NCBI RefSeq assembly: GCF_004295795.1 | Contig: NZ_SEBR01000006.1 | Coordinates: forward strand, 62,001 to 126,000 | Reading direction: 5' to 3' | Length of the DNA: 64,000 bases | DNA from: Flavobacterium sp. | GTDB lineage: Bacteria; Bacteroidota; Bacteroidia; Flavobacteriales; Flavobacteriaceae | Made by a program: the position numbers and the translations under genes | Shown here: positions 42,652 through 50,471 of the stretch, piece after piece | Layout: the number at the start of each line of letters is the position of its first letter | How positions within the stretch are numbered: the stretch's first letter is position 1 | Notes under the pieces: model-generated | Database searches by the model: none | Seen by the model: only the letters and a program-made list of their open reading frames with translations | What the model was told of the DNA's origin: nothing

Positions 42652-43593
42652 ATGACAATTACGCAACTCACATATGTGCTCGCGGTGGCCGAACACAAAA
42701 ATTTCACGCTTGCCGCCGAAAAGTGTTTCGTGACGCAACCGACACTTTCCATGCAGATCCAAAAAGTCGAGGACGAACTCGGCGTGCTGATCTTCGACCG
42801 GAGCAAAAAACCCATCCAACTCACTGACATCGGCCAAAAAATCGTCACGCAGGCCAAGAATATCGTGAACGAGTCGACGCGTATCAAGGACATCGTCGAT
42901 CAGCAAAAAGGCTACGTTGGAGGCGAATTCAGACTGGGAATCATCCCGACGATCATGCCGACGTTGCTTCCGATGTTCCTCAACAACTTCATCAAGAAAT
43001 ACCCAAAGGTGAAACTTGTGATCGAGGAGCTGAACACCGATGACATCATCACCCGCCTCAAAAACGGACATCTGGACGCCGCGATAGCCGCAACGCCGCT
43101 TCAGGAGGAAAAACTCAAGGAATCGCCTTTGTATTACGAACCTTTTGTGGCTTATATTCCGAAAGGTCACGCTTCCGCGGACAAAAAAGAACTGTCGATC
43201 AACGATCTGAATGTCGACGAGATTTTGCTTTTGCAGGACGGACATTGTTTCCGCGACGGCATCCTGAACCTTTGCAAAAGACAGGATTTGCAGGAAAACG
43301 GACATTTCACGATAGCCAGCGGCAGTTTCGAAACGCTGATCAAACTCGCCGACGAAGGTTTGGGCACGACGCTTCTGCCCTATTTGCACACGCTCGACCT
43401 AAAAGAATCCGACAAGGGAAAATTGCATCATTTCGAAGATCCGAAACCTTCTCGTGAGGTAAGTCTGGTGTATCCCAAAACCGAACTAAAACTGCACATA
43501 ATCGAAGCACTGCGTTCGACGATCGCTGGCGTCATCAAAGGTGCGATCGTGTTCCAGAATGTAGAAATCATCAGTCCGTTACCAAAGAAATGA
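42652..43593 (+). CDS. oxyR: OxyR-type LysR regulator
   Basis: A 313-residue LysR-family protein. The N-terminal helix-turn-helix is TQLTYVLAVAEHKNFTLAAEKCFVTQPTLSMQIQKVEDELG. The redox pair of OxyR is in GHCFRDGILNLCKR, with 9 residues between the two cysteines, as Cys199 and Cys208 in E. coli. The Thr-rich loop and the ASGSFETLIKLADEGLGTTLLP segment also match. It senses hydrogen peroxide and should activate dps next door. The following 43-residue gene overlaps it by 4 bases. Confidence 0.94.
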   Translation: MTITQLTYVLAVAEHKNFTLAAEKCFVTQPTLSMQIQKVEDELGVLIFDRSKKPIQLTDIGQKIVTQAKNIVNESTRIKDIVDQQKGYVGGEFRLGIIPTIMPTLLPMFLNNFIKKYPKVKLVIEELNTDDIITRLKNGHLDAAIAATPLQEEKLKESPLYYEPFVAYIPKGHASADKKELSINDLNVDEILLLQDGHCFRDGILNLCKRQDLQENGHFTIASGSFETLIKLADEGLGTTLLPYLHTLDLKESDKGKLHHFEDPKPSREVSLVYPKTELKLHIIEALRSTIAGVIKGAIVFQNVEIISPLPKK

Positions 43594-43721
43594 CGAGTGT
43601 TTTCATCGCGGTAGGCATCGGTTTTTTGTTTGTACTCTATTATTCAAGAAAAGCCAGGCGAAAAATCGAGGATTGGGAGAAAAAGAGAAGTGCCAATAAC
43701 GACAACAAAAAAGAGCCTTGA
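43590..43721 (+). CDS. 43-residue membrane peptide coupled to oxyR
   Basis: A short frame from the ATG at 43590 that shares ATGA with the oxyR stop. One membrane helix (SVFIAVGIGFLFVLYYS) is followed by a strongly charged tail (RKARRKIEDWEKKRSANNDNKKEP). A terminator overlaps its last codons. The coupling, the clean helix and the placement before a terminator support a real gene. No function is known. It resembles the many small single-helix peptides found at operon ends in this phylum. Confidence 0.65.
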   Translation: MTSVFIAVGIGFLFVLYYSRKARRKIEDWEKKRSANNDNKKEP

Positions 43722-43736
43722 ACGGGCTCTTTCTCA
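43709..43736 (+). terminator. Intrinsic terminator of the oxyR operon
   Basis: AAAGAGCC and GGGCTCTTT pair around TTGAAC, followed by CTCATTTT. The left arm overlaps the last codons of the 43-residue gene. Confidence 0.85.
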
Positions 43737-43738
43737 TT

Positions 43739-43933
43739 TTACGGGATCACGCAAAGACAGGGTCTCAATTCCGGTTTTTGGTTGGTGTAGAAATCCAGCC
43801 AGCGCCTTAGCATCTCGAGTTCATACGGGAGCAACACTTTGAGTGCTTTCCTGAGCTCCTTGACGAAAAGTTTGGGATCGAAACTTACGCGCTCGAGAAC
43901 GTTTTTGGTGTAATCGTAGATCATACGCGGCAT
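43739..43933 (-). CDS. Small conserved protein, paralogue 1 of a twin pair
   Basis: A 64-residue protein, about 64 percent identical by eye to the product of 44196-44393. Shared blocks are LERVSFDPxLFVKEL, KALKVLLPYE and KPELxPCL near the end with one invariant Cys. Predicted all-helical, no signal. It has no flanking partner. I recognise it only as a short uncharacterised protein typical of flavobacteria. The strong conservation of the helix-plus-PYE block suggests binding to a larger partner. Confidence 0.8.
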   Translation of the reverse strand: MPRMIYDYTKNVLERVSFDPKLFVKELRKALKVLLPYELEMLRRWLDFYTNQKPELRPCLCVIP

Positions 43934-44165
43934 AACTTAAGATTTAGGGTTTTTACTTTCGAATTACTCCCGGATTTTTCAGGTATCGGATATCAAAAGA
44001 TTCTGAAAATCAGGAAAATCATCGGAGTAAAACTAAAGAACTAAATCATTTCCACAAAGCGATTCTTTCGAAAAAAGCCGATAAAGTGTAATTACTATCG
44101 ACTAAATACGCATTTTACATAATTATATAGATAATTTTCTTACAATAATTTCAATCGTGCGAATA

Positions 44166-44192
44166 AAAAAAGGAGCCGTTTAAGCTCCTTTA
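44166..44192. terminator. Bidirectional terminator between the twin small genes
   Basis: AAAGGAGC pairs with GCTCCTTT over loop CGTTTAA, with an A run before and T-rich bases after. It lies just beyond the stop codon of the gene at 44196-44393. Confidence 0.88.
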
Positions 44193-44195
44193 GTT

Positions 44196-44393
44196 TTATT
44201 TGTTGACATACATAAGACAGGGTTTCAGTTCTGGCTTTTCGACCGTGAAGCCTACCAGCCAGTCTTTCAATTGTTCGACCTCATAGGGAAGTAAGACCTT
44301 CAATGCTTTTTGCAATTCCTTTACGAACAGCGAAGGATCAAAGCTGACTCTTTCCAGAATCTCCTTCGTGTAGGAAAACATGGTTCTCTTCAT
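44196..44393 (-). CDS. Small conserved protein, paralogue 2 of a twin pair
   Basis: A 65-residue relative of the gene at 43739-43933 on the same strand, 262 bases away. It keeps YTKEILERVSFDPSLFVKEL, KALKVLLPYEVEQL, the Trp, and the KPELKPCL end with the invariant Cys. The N-terminus and last five residues differ. Each copy has its own upstream gap and terminator, so the two are probably expressed separately. Function unknown. Confidence 0.8.
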   Translation of the reverse strand: MKRTMFSYTKEILERVSFDPSLFVKELQKALKVLLPYEVEQLKDWLVGFTVEKPELKPCLMYVNK

Positions 44394-44657
44394 AATTTGT
44401 TTGAACGTTTTAACTATTTGGGATTGATTGTTGGTTCTCTCAAATGTAACGAAAAATTAGCGTTAGAGCGTCCATCACACTTTGTTAATTAACAATGGAA
44501 TTTTTAAAGATCAATGCCGAGTCTTGAATTTCATCGAGGTAAAGAATCGGAAATGCCAAAAAAATCATAAAATTGTTTGGCAGATTTTGAGTTTGTCGGA
44601 ATGTGAAAATTATGGAAGCAATCGACTACGAGAATCCGAGAATTCGAAATTTAAGAA

Positions 44658-45323
44658 TCAACTTTCTTTCCAAGCCCGAAACATCTCGCGTTTCCCGGGC
44701 GGACCGGCCAACTTCTCGACCCGAAAACCAGATTCGATCATCGCGCGTTTTATCGGACTTCTTGCGGCATAAGTCACCAAAACGCCATTCCGTTTGAGCG
44801 CCCTGAACATTTTCGCGAAAATTTCCGAGCTCCACAATTCGGGTTGCACGCGAAATCCGAAGGCGTCGAAATAAATCAGGTCGAATCGGTTCTCGTCGGC
44901 GATGTCGTGGAAAAATTGCTCGCGTTTGGTCAGCTGGAAATGGGCTGACAAATCAATCGGAGTTCCCCATTTCGACTGGTGCATATCCGCGAAAGCGCCA
45001 ACAAAATCATCCGCCTTGAGTTCGGATACATAGTTGAGCTGTAAAACTTCGTCGGCCGCGACCGGATAAGCTTCAACGCCAACGTAGTCGACCTCAAAGC
45101 CGTCTTTTTGGGCTTGCAGAAAAGTGATGAAAGCGTTCAATCCCGTCCCGAACCCGATTTCCAAAACAGAAACAGGCTTGCCCTCGAAAAGGGAAAGCCC
45201 GTTCTTTATGAATACGTGGTAAGCTTCCTGGATCGCGCCGTGTCTGGAATGATAGGACTCGTCCCAATCGGGCAAATGGATCGTGGTCGAGCCGTCTGCC
45301 GTGCGCAAAATTTCGCGTTTCAC
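44658..45323 (-). CDS. mnmD: tRNA (5-methylaminomethyl-2-thiouridine)-methyltransferase MnmD
   Basis: A 221-residue methyltransferase that uses SAM to complete mnm5s2U34 in tRNAs, here as the free-standing MnmD without an MnmC FAD domain. The SAM site is VSVLEIGFGTGLNAFITF, followed by YVGVEAYPV, and the conserved FDLIYFDAFG and LVTYAARSPIKRAMIESGFRVEKLAGPPGKREM. The GTG at 45323 overlaps the upstream stop as GTGA and starts the protein KREILRTADGS, as in the family. A longer frame starting at 45368 would overlap the upstream gene by 49 bases and is not preferred. Confidence 0.92.
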   Translation of the reverse strand: MKREILRTADGSTTIHLPDWDESYHSRHGAIQEAYHVFIKNGLSLFEGKPVSVLEIGFGTGLNAFITFLQAQKDGFEVDYVGVEAYPVAADEVLQLNYVSELKADDFVGAFADMHQSKWGTPIDLSAHFQLTKREQFFHDIADENRFDLIYFDAFGFRVQPELWSSEIFAKMFRALKRNGVLVTYAARSPIKRAMIESGFRVEKLAGPPGKREMFRAWKES

Positions 45324-45784
45324 GATTTGATGTAGAGTTTTTTTATCCTCGCGATCGGTCCGGCGCATTTTACCTCATGGCATTGGATGCACGCATCTAC
45401 ACCGTCGTTGAAATGCTTTTGGGCGTTCTTCGTATCTTGGTAAATCAATTCCTGCGCTTTGATGAAAGCGGCGGCCTTTTCCTTGAAAAAAGCGTCGTTC
45501 TCGGCCGGATCTGTCATCACCGCACTGTGTATTTTGAGGAAATGGCTCGGGAATTTCCCAATCGTGTCGCCTTTCGTGATGCGTTCTTTCAAGCGCTGGT
45601 TGTCGACGTACATCTGCTCCATGAGCATCGCCATTTCGGTCATTTCATACATCTCGAATTTCTTGCCGCCGGCCGAATCTTTGGCAACCGCCACAGAATC
45701 TTTCGCGCCAACATTCTCCTTCGTCTCTTTCGAACCGCAGGAAATCAGTAAAACCGAGACTAAAATCGCAATCGGGTATCGCAT
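45320..45784 (-). CDS. Lipoprotein with a CxxCH haem-type motif
   Basis: A 154-residue lipoprotein (signal MRYPIAILVSVLLISC, lipid Cys16). After a charged linker there is a helical domain (MAMLMEQMYVDNQRLKERITKG, HFLKIHSAVMTDPAENDAFFKEKAAAFIKAQELIYQ, NAQKHFNDGVDACIQCHEVKCAGP). The CIQCH motif near residue 132 and the preceding helices resemble cytochrome c-prime-like folds, with the His as axial ligand. If a haem is attached it is periplasmic. It directly follows the DUF4920 gene and overlaps mnmD. Confidence 0.82.
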   Translation of the reverse strand: MRYPIAILVSVLLISCGSKETKENVGAKDSVAVAKDSAGGKKFEMYEMTEMAMLMEQMYVDNQRLKERITKGDTIGKFPSHFLKIHSAVMTDPAENDAFFKEKAAAFIKAQELIYQDTKNAQKHFNDGVDACIQCHEVKCAGPIARIKKLYIKS

Positions 45785-46414
45785 TTATTCAGAGATAAGC
45801 ACGCCGTCGGCCATGAAAGCGTAAGTGATTTGCGGTTCCTTGATCTTGTCGATATCGGCTTGGGATTTCCCTCCGTCTTTGGCGTAATGCTTCAATTCGG
45901 CTACTGAAATCACATCCAGATAAGCTTTCCCGGAAACGATTGCCGTAGAATTGTCAGCGTTCAAAGGCACGAAAAACTCGTAATCCTTGAATTTCACGAA
46001 CGCCTTTTTGTCTTTCGGCATGTCCATTTTCATCCAACACCCTTTTTTCTTGCAGACGCTATTCACTTTCGACTTGAACTTCACGGCAATCGTATCGCCC
46101 GTTTTCAACCCTTCGTATTTCTTTAGCATCGCCGCATCGCTCAACGCTTTTTCAGACGTGATTTTCTTTCCGAAAGACGCGTATTTAGGCTCTTGCTGCT
46201 CGGTCGAAAGCACTTGCGGAAAACGCGGATCGTCGTTTTTGGAAACATAATTCGCGGCCAAAAGTTTGCTTTCGTGGCTTCCGATTTGCGCTACTGTATC
46301 TTTCTTGATCGTGTCGGTTGTTGTTTCAACAGGTTGATCCGGAGCCGGTTTGCTTTCTTGTTTGCAAGAGGCAAGCGCCAAAACCGCAGCCGAAAGTAGG
46401 AGAACTTTTTTCAT
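45785..46414 (-). CDS. DUF4920 lipoprotein
   Basis: A 209-residue lipoprotein (signal MKKVLLLSAAVLALASC, lipid Cys17) with a Pro/Thr-rich linker. The DUF4920 domain covers about 95-185 (KYEGLKTGDTIAVKFKSKVNSVCKKKGCWMKMDMPKDKKAFVKFKDYEFFVPLNADNSTAIVSGKAY), a beta-sandwich with the conserved KKKGCWM. The cysteines in SVCKKKGC may bind metal. Its stop is followed immediately by the start codon of the CxxCH lipoprotein, so the two are one transcript and may act together in the periplasm. Confidence 0.88.
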   Translation of the reverse strand: MKKVLLLSAAVLALASCKQESKPAPDQPVETTTDTIKKDTVAQIGSHESKLLAANYVSKNDDPRFPQVLSTEQQEPKYASFGKKITSEKALSDAAMLKKYEGLKTGDTIAVKFKSKVNSVCKKKGCWMKMDMPKDKKAFVKFKDYEFFVPLNADNSTAIVSGKAYLDVISVAELKHYAKDGGKSQADIDKIKEPQITYAFMADGVLISE

Positions 46415-46601
46415 ATGTCGTATGTGTTTTTTGTCTGTCGCGCAAAAATAGCGGTTTTTTTACAATGCCGCTATATTTTAACGGGTTAGTGGTTTGTGCC
46501 GTTATTGAACCGATGTCTTTTTTGCTTCGCAGCCAACATTTCTGGCACTTGTTGTCAAATTTAGAATTTTACACCCATAAATAGCATAGCTATAAAGATC
46601 A

Positions 46602-46765
46602 GGGCGTGCCGGCGGCGGGCATTTTACAACGTTCACTTCTGCGACTGCAACTGTTCGCAGCAACTAAAACAAAAAGCCGCCGTCGCGCTGCAGCCACTCG
46701 CTTTTGTCCAGCTTAAAGGGCTGGCCAAAGAGCTTAGACAATGGCGGCATCGCTCACGCAGTCCG
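46602..46765 (+). repeat. GC-rich dispersed element, copy D
   Basis: Starts GGGCGTGCCGGCGGC, then AAAAGCCGCCGTCGCGCTGC, a hairpin TTTTGTCCAGC...GCTGGCCAAA and GGCGGCATCGCTCACGC. The hairpin variant and the AGAGCTTAGACAA stretch match copy E at 60 kb. It lies in the 623-base gap 46415-47037 before the branched-chain aminotransferase. The rest of that gap shows no gene. Confidence 0.85.
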
Positions 46766-47037
46766 GATTCCGATTCAAAAATCCTCCCAAAATCAAGAAT
46801 CGGTTCCAAATCAAAATCCCAAAAAAATAGAGACGTCAAAAACGCCAAGAACTCAGGGACTTCCAACTCAGGAACCAAGGAACTTTGCACTCCGGCACTT
46901 CTAAATTTTTTTCAGCCCTCGATTTTTAGTATTTTAGCGGCAGTGACAAAAAAGTCGCCAACACAAACCTAACTTTTCGGTCAAATATCTGCAAATCAGA
47001 TAATTGAACCGTTCAGTCCGTAAAAACCCAAACGATA

Positions 47038-48105
47038 ATGAATGTCAATGCAACAAACGAAATCGATATAGTTCGCGCATCGGGGACAAAAATCGATGCT
47101 GTAGATTTCGAAAACCTCGTCTTCGGGAACATTTTTTCCGATCACTTGCTCACGTGCGATTTCCGCAACGGCGCATGGGAAAAACCGCTTATAAAACCGT
47201 ACGAGCCGTTCACGCTTGATCCATCGGCCAAGGTTTTTCACTACGGACAGGCGATTTTCGAAGGCATGAAAGCCTACAAGCACGATGACGACAGCGTTTG
47301 GTTGTTCCGCCCTGACCAGAATTACGAGCGCTTCAACAAATCTGCAACGCGTCTGGCCATGCCCGAAGTCCCGGAATGGATTTTTATCGAAGGCCTCAAA
47401 CAACTCATCGATCTCGAACGCGAATGGGTCAAAAAAGGAAAAGGCAACACCTTATATATACGTCCGTTCATGATCGCGATCGGTTCTGGCGTCGTGGCCG
47501 CTCCTTCTACGCAGTACAGATTTATGGTGATCCTTTCTCCGGCAAAATCCTATTATTCGGGAGAAGTGAAAGTCATCATCGCCGAACACTACAGCCGCGC
47601 GGCAAACGGCGGGATCGGAGCCGCGAAAGCCGCCGGAAACTATTCGGCACAATTCTATCCGACCAAACTCGCAAACGAAAAAGGATTCCAGCAAATCATC
47701 TGGACAGACGACGCAACGCACACCAAACTCGAGGAAGCCGGGACTATGAACGTGTTTTTCCGCATCGGAGACACTTTGTTGACCGCGCCAACCAGCGAGC
47801 GAATCCTTGACGGCGTGACGCGAAAAAGCCTTATCGACATCGCCAAGCGCGAAGGAATTGAAGTCGAAGTGCGGTCGGTCTTGGTATCGGAATTGGTTGA
47901 AGCGGCCAAAAATGGCCAACTCAAGGAAGTCTTCGGCGCCGGAACCGCGGCCGTCGTAAACCCGATCGTCGGTTTCAGCTATGACGATGTCTACTACGAA
48001 TTGCCGAAAGTCGAGAATTCTTACGCTTCCCAACTCAAGGAAAAACTCACGAACATCCAATACGGACTTGCCGCGGACGATTTTGGTTGGATGGTGAAAG
48101 TCTAG
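47038..48105 (+). CDS. ilvE: Branched-chain amino acid aminotransferase
   Basis: A 355-residue class IV aminotransferase that catalyses the last step of Val, Leu and Ile synthesis and the first step of their breakdown, with PLP. Signatures are FHYGQAIFEGMKAYKHDDDSVWLFRPDQNYERFNKSATRL, LYIRPFMIAIGSG, GIGAAKAAGNYSAQFYPTKLANEKGFQQIIWTD with the PLP Lys in the AKAAGNY block, and EAGTMNVFFRIGDTLLTAPTSERILDGVTR. The length and FRPDQN point to the bacterial/mitochondrial BCAT II subgroup. It is transcribed alone and a strong terminator follows. Confidence 0.95.
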   Translation: MNVNATNEIDIVRASGTKIDAVDFENLVFGNIFSDHLLTCDFRNGAWEKPLIKPYEPFTLDPSAKVFHYGQAIFEGMKAYKHDDDSVWLFRPDQNYERFNKSATRLAMPEVPEWIFIEGLKQLIDLEREWVKKGKGNTLYIRPFMIAIGSGVVAAPSTQYRFMVILSPAKSYYSGEVKVIIAEHYSRAANGGIGAAKAAGNYSAQFYPTKLANEKGFQQIIWTDDATHTKLEEAGTMNVFFRIGDTLLTAPTSERILDGVTRKSLIDIAKREGIEVEVRSVLVSELVEAAKNGQLKEVFGAGTAAVVNPIVGFSYDDVYYELPKVENSYASQLKEKLTNIQYGLAADDFGWMVKV

Positions 48106-48143
48106 ACTCGGCTATTCATTGTTCGTTATTCCGAAACTAAAAT

Positions 48144-48180
48144 AAAAATCCCGTTTGCTTTGGCGCGAACGGGATTTCTT
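48144..48180 (+). terminator. Intrinsic terminator after ilvE
   Basis: AAATCCCGTT pairs with AACGGGATTT across a loop of about 12 bases, followed by CTTTTTAC. Confidence 0.88.
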
Positions 48181-48238
48181 TTTACTTCTAGTTGTTTCGA
48201 AGATTATTGCAAAGGGCTAAAAAAAATTTAACATTTTT

Positions 48239-48350
48239 TACAGATTTTCTGTAAAGCAATATCACAGGGATTTTGTAGGGATAAACATTTGCCCCTTCCC
48301 TGAAGGTAAGATCGCGATTTTAGAAATATATCGTTTACAGAAAATCTGTA
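48239..48350. other. Nested inverted-repeat locus, possible structured RNA or paired operator
   Basis: TACAGATTTTCTGTAAA (48239-48255) is the exact inverse complement of TTTACAGAAAATCTGTA (48334-48350), enclosing 78 bases. Inside, CAGGGA (48265-48270) pairs with TCCCTG (48297-48302), and AGGG (48277-48280) with CCCT (48293-48296), so a fully nested fold is possible. Each outer arm is also a short palindrome on its own (TACAGA-TTT-TCTGTA). No reading frame spans it. It lies in the 480-base gap between ilvE and the MazG-like gene; the remainder of the gap holds nothing recognisable. Confidence 0.55.
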
Positions 48351-48547
48351 CTTTTTGTTAAAAGAAGTCTTCCTTTTAAACTTTCGCTACCAAATCGACA
48401 TTGGCAAGCGGCGAAAAACAAAAAACACAAATACGTTCGCTCGGAAAATAAGCCATGAATGCACGGATTAGTTCCCTGGACGTATTCGGCCTTCGTATAC
48501 TTTTCAGCTACAAACGTTACTATTTCAATACAACGATTGCAATTTAG

Positions 48548-48565
48548 TTCCGACAGCTTTCGGGA
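48548..48565. repeat. Degenerate copy of the 18-bp palindrome
   Basis: TTCCGACAGCTTTCGGGA, three changes from TCCCGATAGCTATCGGGA, followed by GGGATTTGGACCTGGGATT. It lies just after the MazG-like stop codon on the minus strand. Confidence 0.75.
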
Positions 48566-48585
48566 TGGGATTTGGACCTGGGATT

Positions 48586-48981
48586 TTATAAAGATACTTG
48601 ACCCAATATTTTCGAAAAATCAGGCTTGAAGTAGTTCGGGCCTTTCATGACTTTTCCGTCTTCGCGGTAAATCGGTTTTCCTTCGTGGTCGAGCTTGCTC
48701 ATGTTGCTGCGCTGGATTTCGTCGAAAACTTCCTCGATCTTGTGTTGCAGCCCGTGTTCGATTATCGTTCCGCATAAAATATAGAGCATGTCGCCCAAAG
48801 CGTCGGCAATTTCCACGACGTCATTGTTTTGGACGGCTTCGAGATATTCCTCGTTTTCTTCTTTCATCAAATTGAAACGCAGGATGTTTTTGCTTTCTCC
48901 CAAATCACCTCTTGGGGATTCGGCATATCCAAGGCCAAAAGCCGTGTGGAATTCCTTTACGGAGTCGAGTTGTTTTTGCAT
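48586..48981 (-). CDS. MazG-like nucleoside triphosphate pyrophosphohydrolase
   Basis: A 131-residue all-alpha NTP pyrophosphatase. The metal site is LMKEENEEYLEAVQNNDVVEIADALGDMLYILCGT with the EExxE and ExxD motifs. The C-terminal KLDHEGKPIYREDGKVMKGPNYFKPDF is shared by the small phosphoribosyl-ATP-like branch of this family. It probably removes non-canonical or excess nucleotides in the cytoplasm. The gene is single, divergent from the small membrane protein gene at 49061. Confidence 0.9.
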   Translation of the reverse strand: MQKQLDSVKEFHTAFGLGYAESPRGDLGESKNILRFNLMKEENEEYLEAVQNNDVVEIADALGDMLYILCGTIIEHGLQHKIEEVFDEIQRSNMSKLDHEGKPIYREDGKVMKGPNYFKPDFSKILGQVSL

Positions 48982-49035
48982 GGTCTGACCAATTTTCTAC
49001 GTCCGAAAAGTAGTGACGAACTGCTTTGTATTGGC

Positions 49036-49043
49036 TACATTTG
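49036..49043 (+). promoter_or_regulatory. -7 element TACATTTG before the 62-residue membrane protein
   Basis: Exact TAnnTTTG match 17 bases upstream of the ATG at 49061; the region between is CACGAAATTTATACACA. No clear -33 box is visible. Confidence 0.55.
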
Positions 49044-49060
49044 CACGAAATTTATACACA

Positions 49061-49249
49061 ATGTTTTCACAAGGCCAACTCATTTTCGCGGGCGTTTTCC
49101 TGGTTTGTTTCATCGTCGCGGCAATCGTGATGTATCGCAAGGATTCCGGCTTGCACAAGCGCGAATACAAAGGAAGTTACCGCGTTCTGATCGTGTTTTT
49201 GCTGTTCATCGCCGCCTTGTTCGCCATCAAATTCTATATGAAACACTAA
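49061..49249 (+). CDS. Small two-helix membrane protein
   Basis: A 62-residue protein read from the ATG at 49061, placed after a -7 element; a longer frame from 49013 would start upstream of the promoter. Two membrane helices (LIFAGVFLVCFIVAAIVMY and VLIVFLLFIAALFAIKFYM) are joined by a basic loop KDSGLHKREYKGSYR. It is conserved in flavobacteria, as far as I recognise it, but has no known role. The SRPBCC gene follows after 61 bases on the same strand. Confidence 0.82.
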   Translation: MFSQGQLIFAGVFLVCFIVAAIVMYRKDSGLHKREYKGSYRVLIVFLLFIAALFAIKFYMKH

Positions 49250-49310
49250 GTCGGTTCCCATTGTGGAATCGGTTTCATAACTTTAGCCCAAACCAACGCT
49301 TTTTCTGCAA

Positions 49311-50423
49311 ATGCGCATACTCAAATACATTTTCCTGCTTCTGATTCTCGCGCTTGTGGGCATCGTGGTTTTTGTCGCCACACAAAAGGGCGAATACGAC
49401 GTGGTGCGTTCGGCCGTGATAAAAACCCCAAAAGCCGTGGTTTTCAATTATGTGAACGACTTCCGCAACTGGGAAAACTTCAGTTCTTGGACGAAAGGCG
49501 ACGCGTCGACCAAGTTTACTTATCCGGCGGTGAGTTCGGGCCAAGGCGGATCTGTTTCGTGGAAATCAGCTGACGGACAAGGAAAAATCGTCAACACCTA
49601 TTCCAAAGACAGCGACAGCCTCGCCCAAAAAATGGAGTTCAACGGCTTGCCTTCGCAGATGTCATGGAAGTTCGAACAAGTAAAAGGCGGAACTAAAGTC
49701 ACTTGGCGCACAAAAGGAAAAGTCGGATTCTGGTATAAAGTGCAAGCTGTGGCCAAAGGCGGACTCGAAAAACTGCTTGGCGCGCAAAACGAGCAAAGTC
49801 TGGCCAATCTCGACAAGACTTTGGTTTACGAAATCAACACTTTCTCGATTGCCGAAAACGGAACGGTCTACAAAAGCGGCGCGAAATTCCTGCAGATGAC
49901 GATTTTGAGTACGATAGAAAACGCTCCGAAGAACATGCGCGTGATGTTGTCGAAAATGCAATATTTCTTCCGCAAGAACGACATCGCATCCAACGGAAAA
50001 CCTTTCGTGCTTTACCACTCTTACGATTCGGCCAACAACCGCACGCGTTTTTCGGTCTGCATTCCGATAAAAGAGGAAGTCCGCACATCAGAACACAGCG
50101 ACGTGACTTATGGCGAATTCGAGACGATGAAGTCTGTGAAAGTCACGCTAAACGGAGATTATTCGCATAGAGCCGAAGCCTGGAAACGCGCCGGAGATTA
50201 CATCATCAAATCGAAACTTGAGCGCGATCCCAACATTCGCGTAATCGAGGTTTTGGCCAAGAACATCGACGATTCCAAAAGTCCTTCGAAATGGGTGACG
50301 CAACTGTATTTCCCTTTGAAGGCTTATTCGGCTCCGGTTCCGAACCCTGCCGCAATCGTTCGTCCGACGGTTCCCAAACCAAAACCCGCTACCCAAAACA
50401 CAGCCGAATTTTCGATCCAATAG
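49311..50423 (+). CDS. SRPBCC protein with C-terminal GyrI-like domain
   Basis: A 370-residue membrane-anchored protein. Helix 5-25 (KYIFLLLILALVGIVVFVATQ) precedes an SRPBCC/START-type ligand pocket (about 30-160: EYDVVRSAVIKTPKAVVFNYVNDFRNWENFSSWTKGD). The second half (about 175-335) has the YGEFETMKSVKVTLNGDYSHRAEAWKRAGDYI pattern of AraC-effector/GyrI-like domains, which bind small hydrophobic ligands. The tail is Pro-rich. It may carry or sense a lipid-like ligand at the membrane, which is inference. Confidence 0.88.
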   Translation: MRILKYIFLLLILALVGIVVFVATQKGEYDVVRSAVIKTPKAVVFNYVNDFRNWENFSSWTKGDASTKFTYPAVSSGQGGSVSWKSADGQGKIVNTYSKDSDSLAQKMEFNGLPSQMSWKFEQVKGGTKVTWRTKGKVGFWYKVQAVAKGGLEKLLGAQNEQSLANLDKTLVYEINTFSIAENGTVYKSGAKFLQMTILSTIENAPKNMRVMLSKMQYFFRKNDIASNGKPFVLYHSYDSANNRTRFSVCIPIKEEVRTSEHSDVTYGEFETMKSVKVTLNGDYSHRAEAWKRAGDYIIKSKLERDPNIRVIEVLAKNIDDSKSPSKWVTQLYFPLKAYSAPVPNPAAIVRPTVPKPKPATQNTAEFSIQ

Positions 50424-50471
50424 CCATTAAACCCTTTGGCTTCCGAATAGTCCAACCTACAAATCCGCGAT

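Noticed and set aside
44394..44657. Possible small gene between the twin gene and mnmD
   Set aside because: Short frames exist on the plus strand but lack start context, conservation or a terminator.
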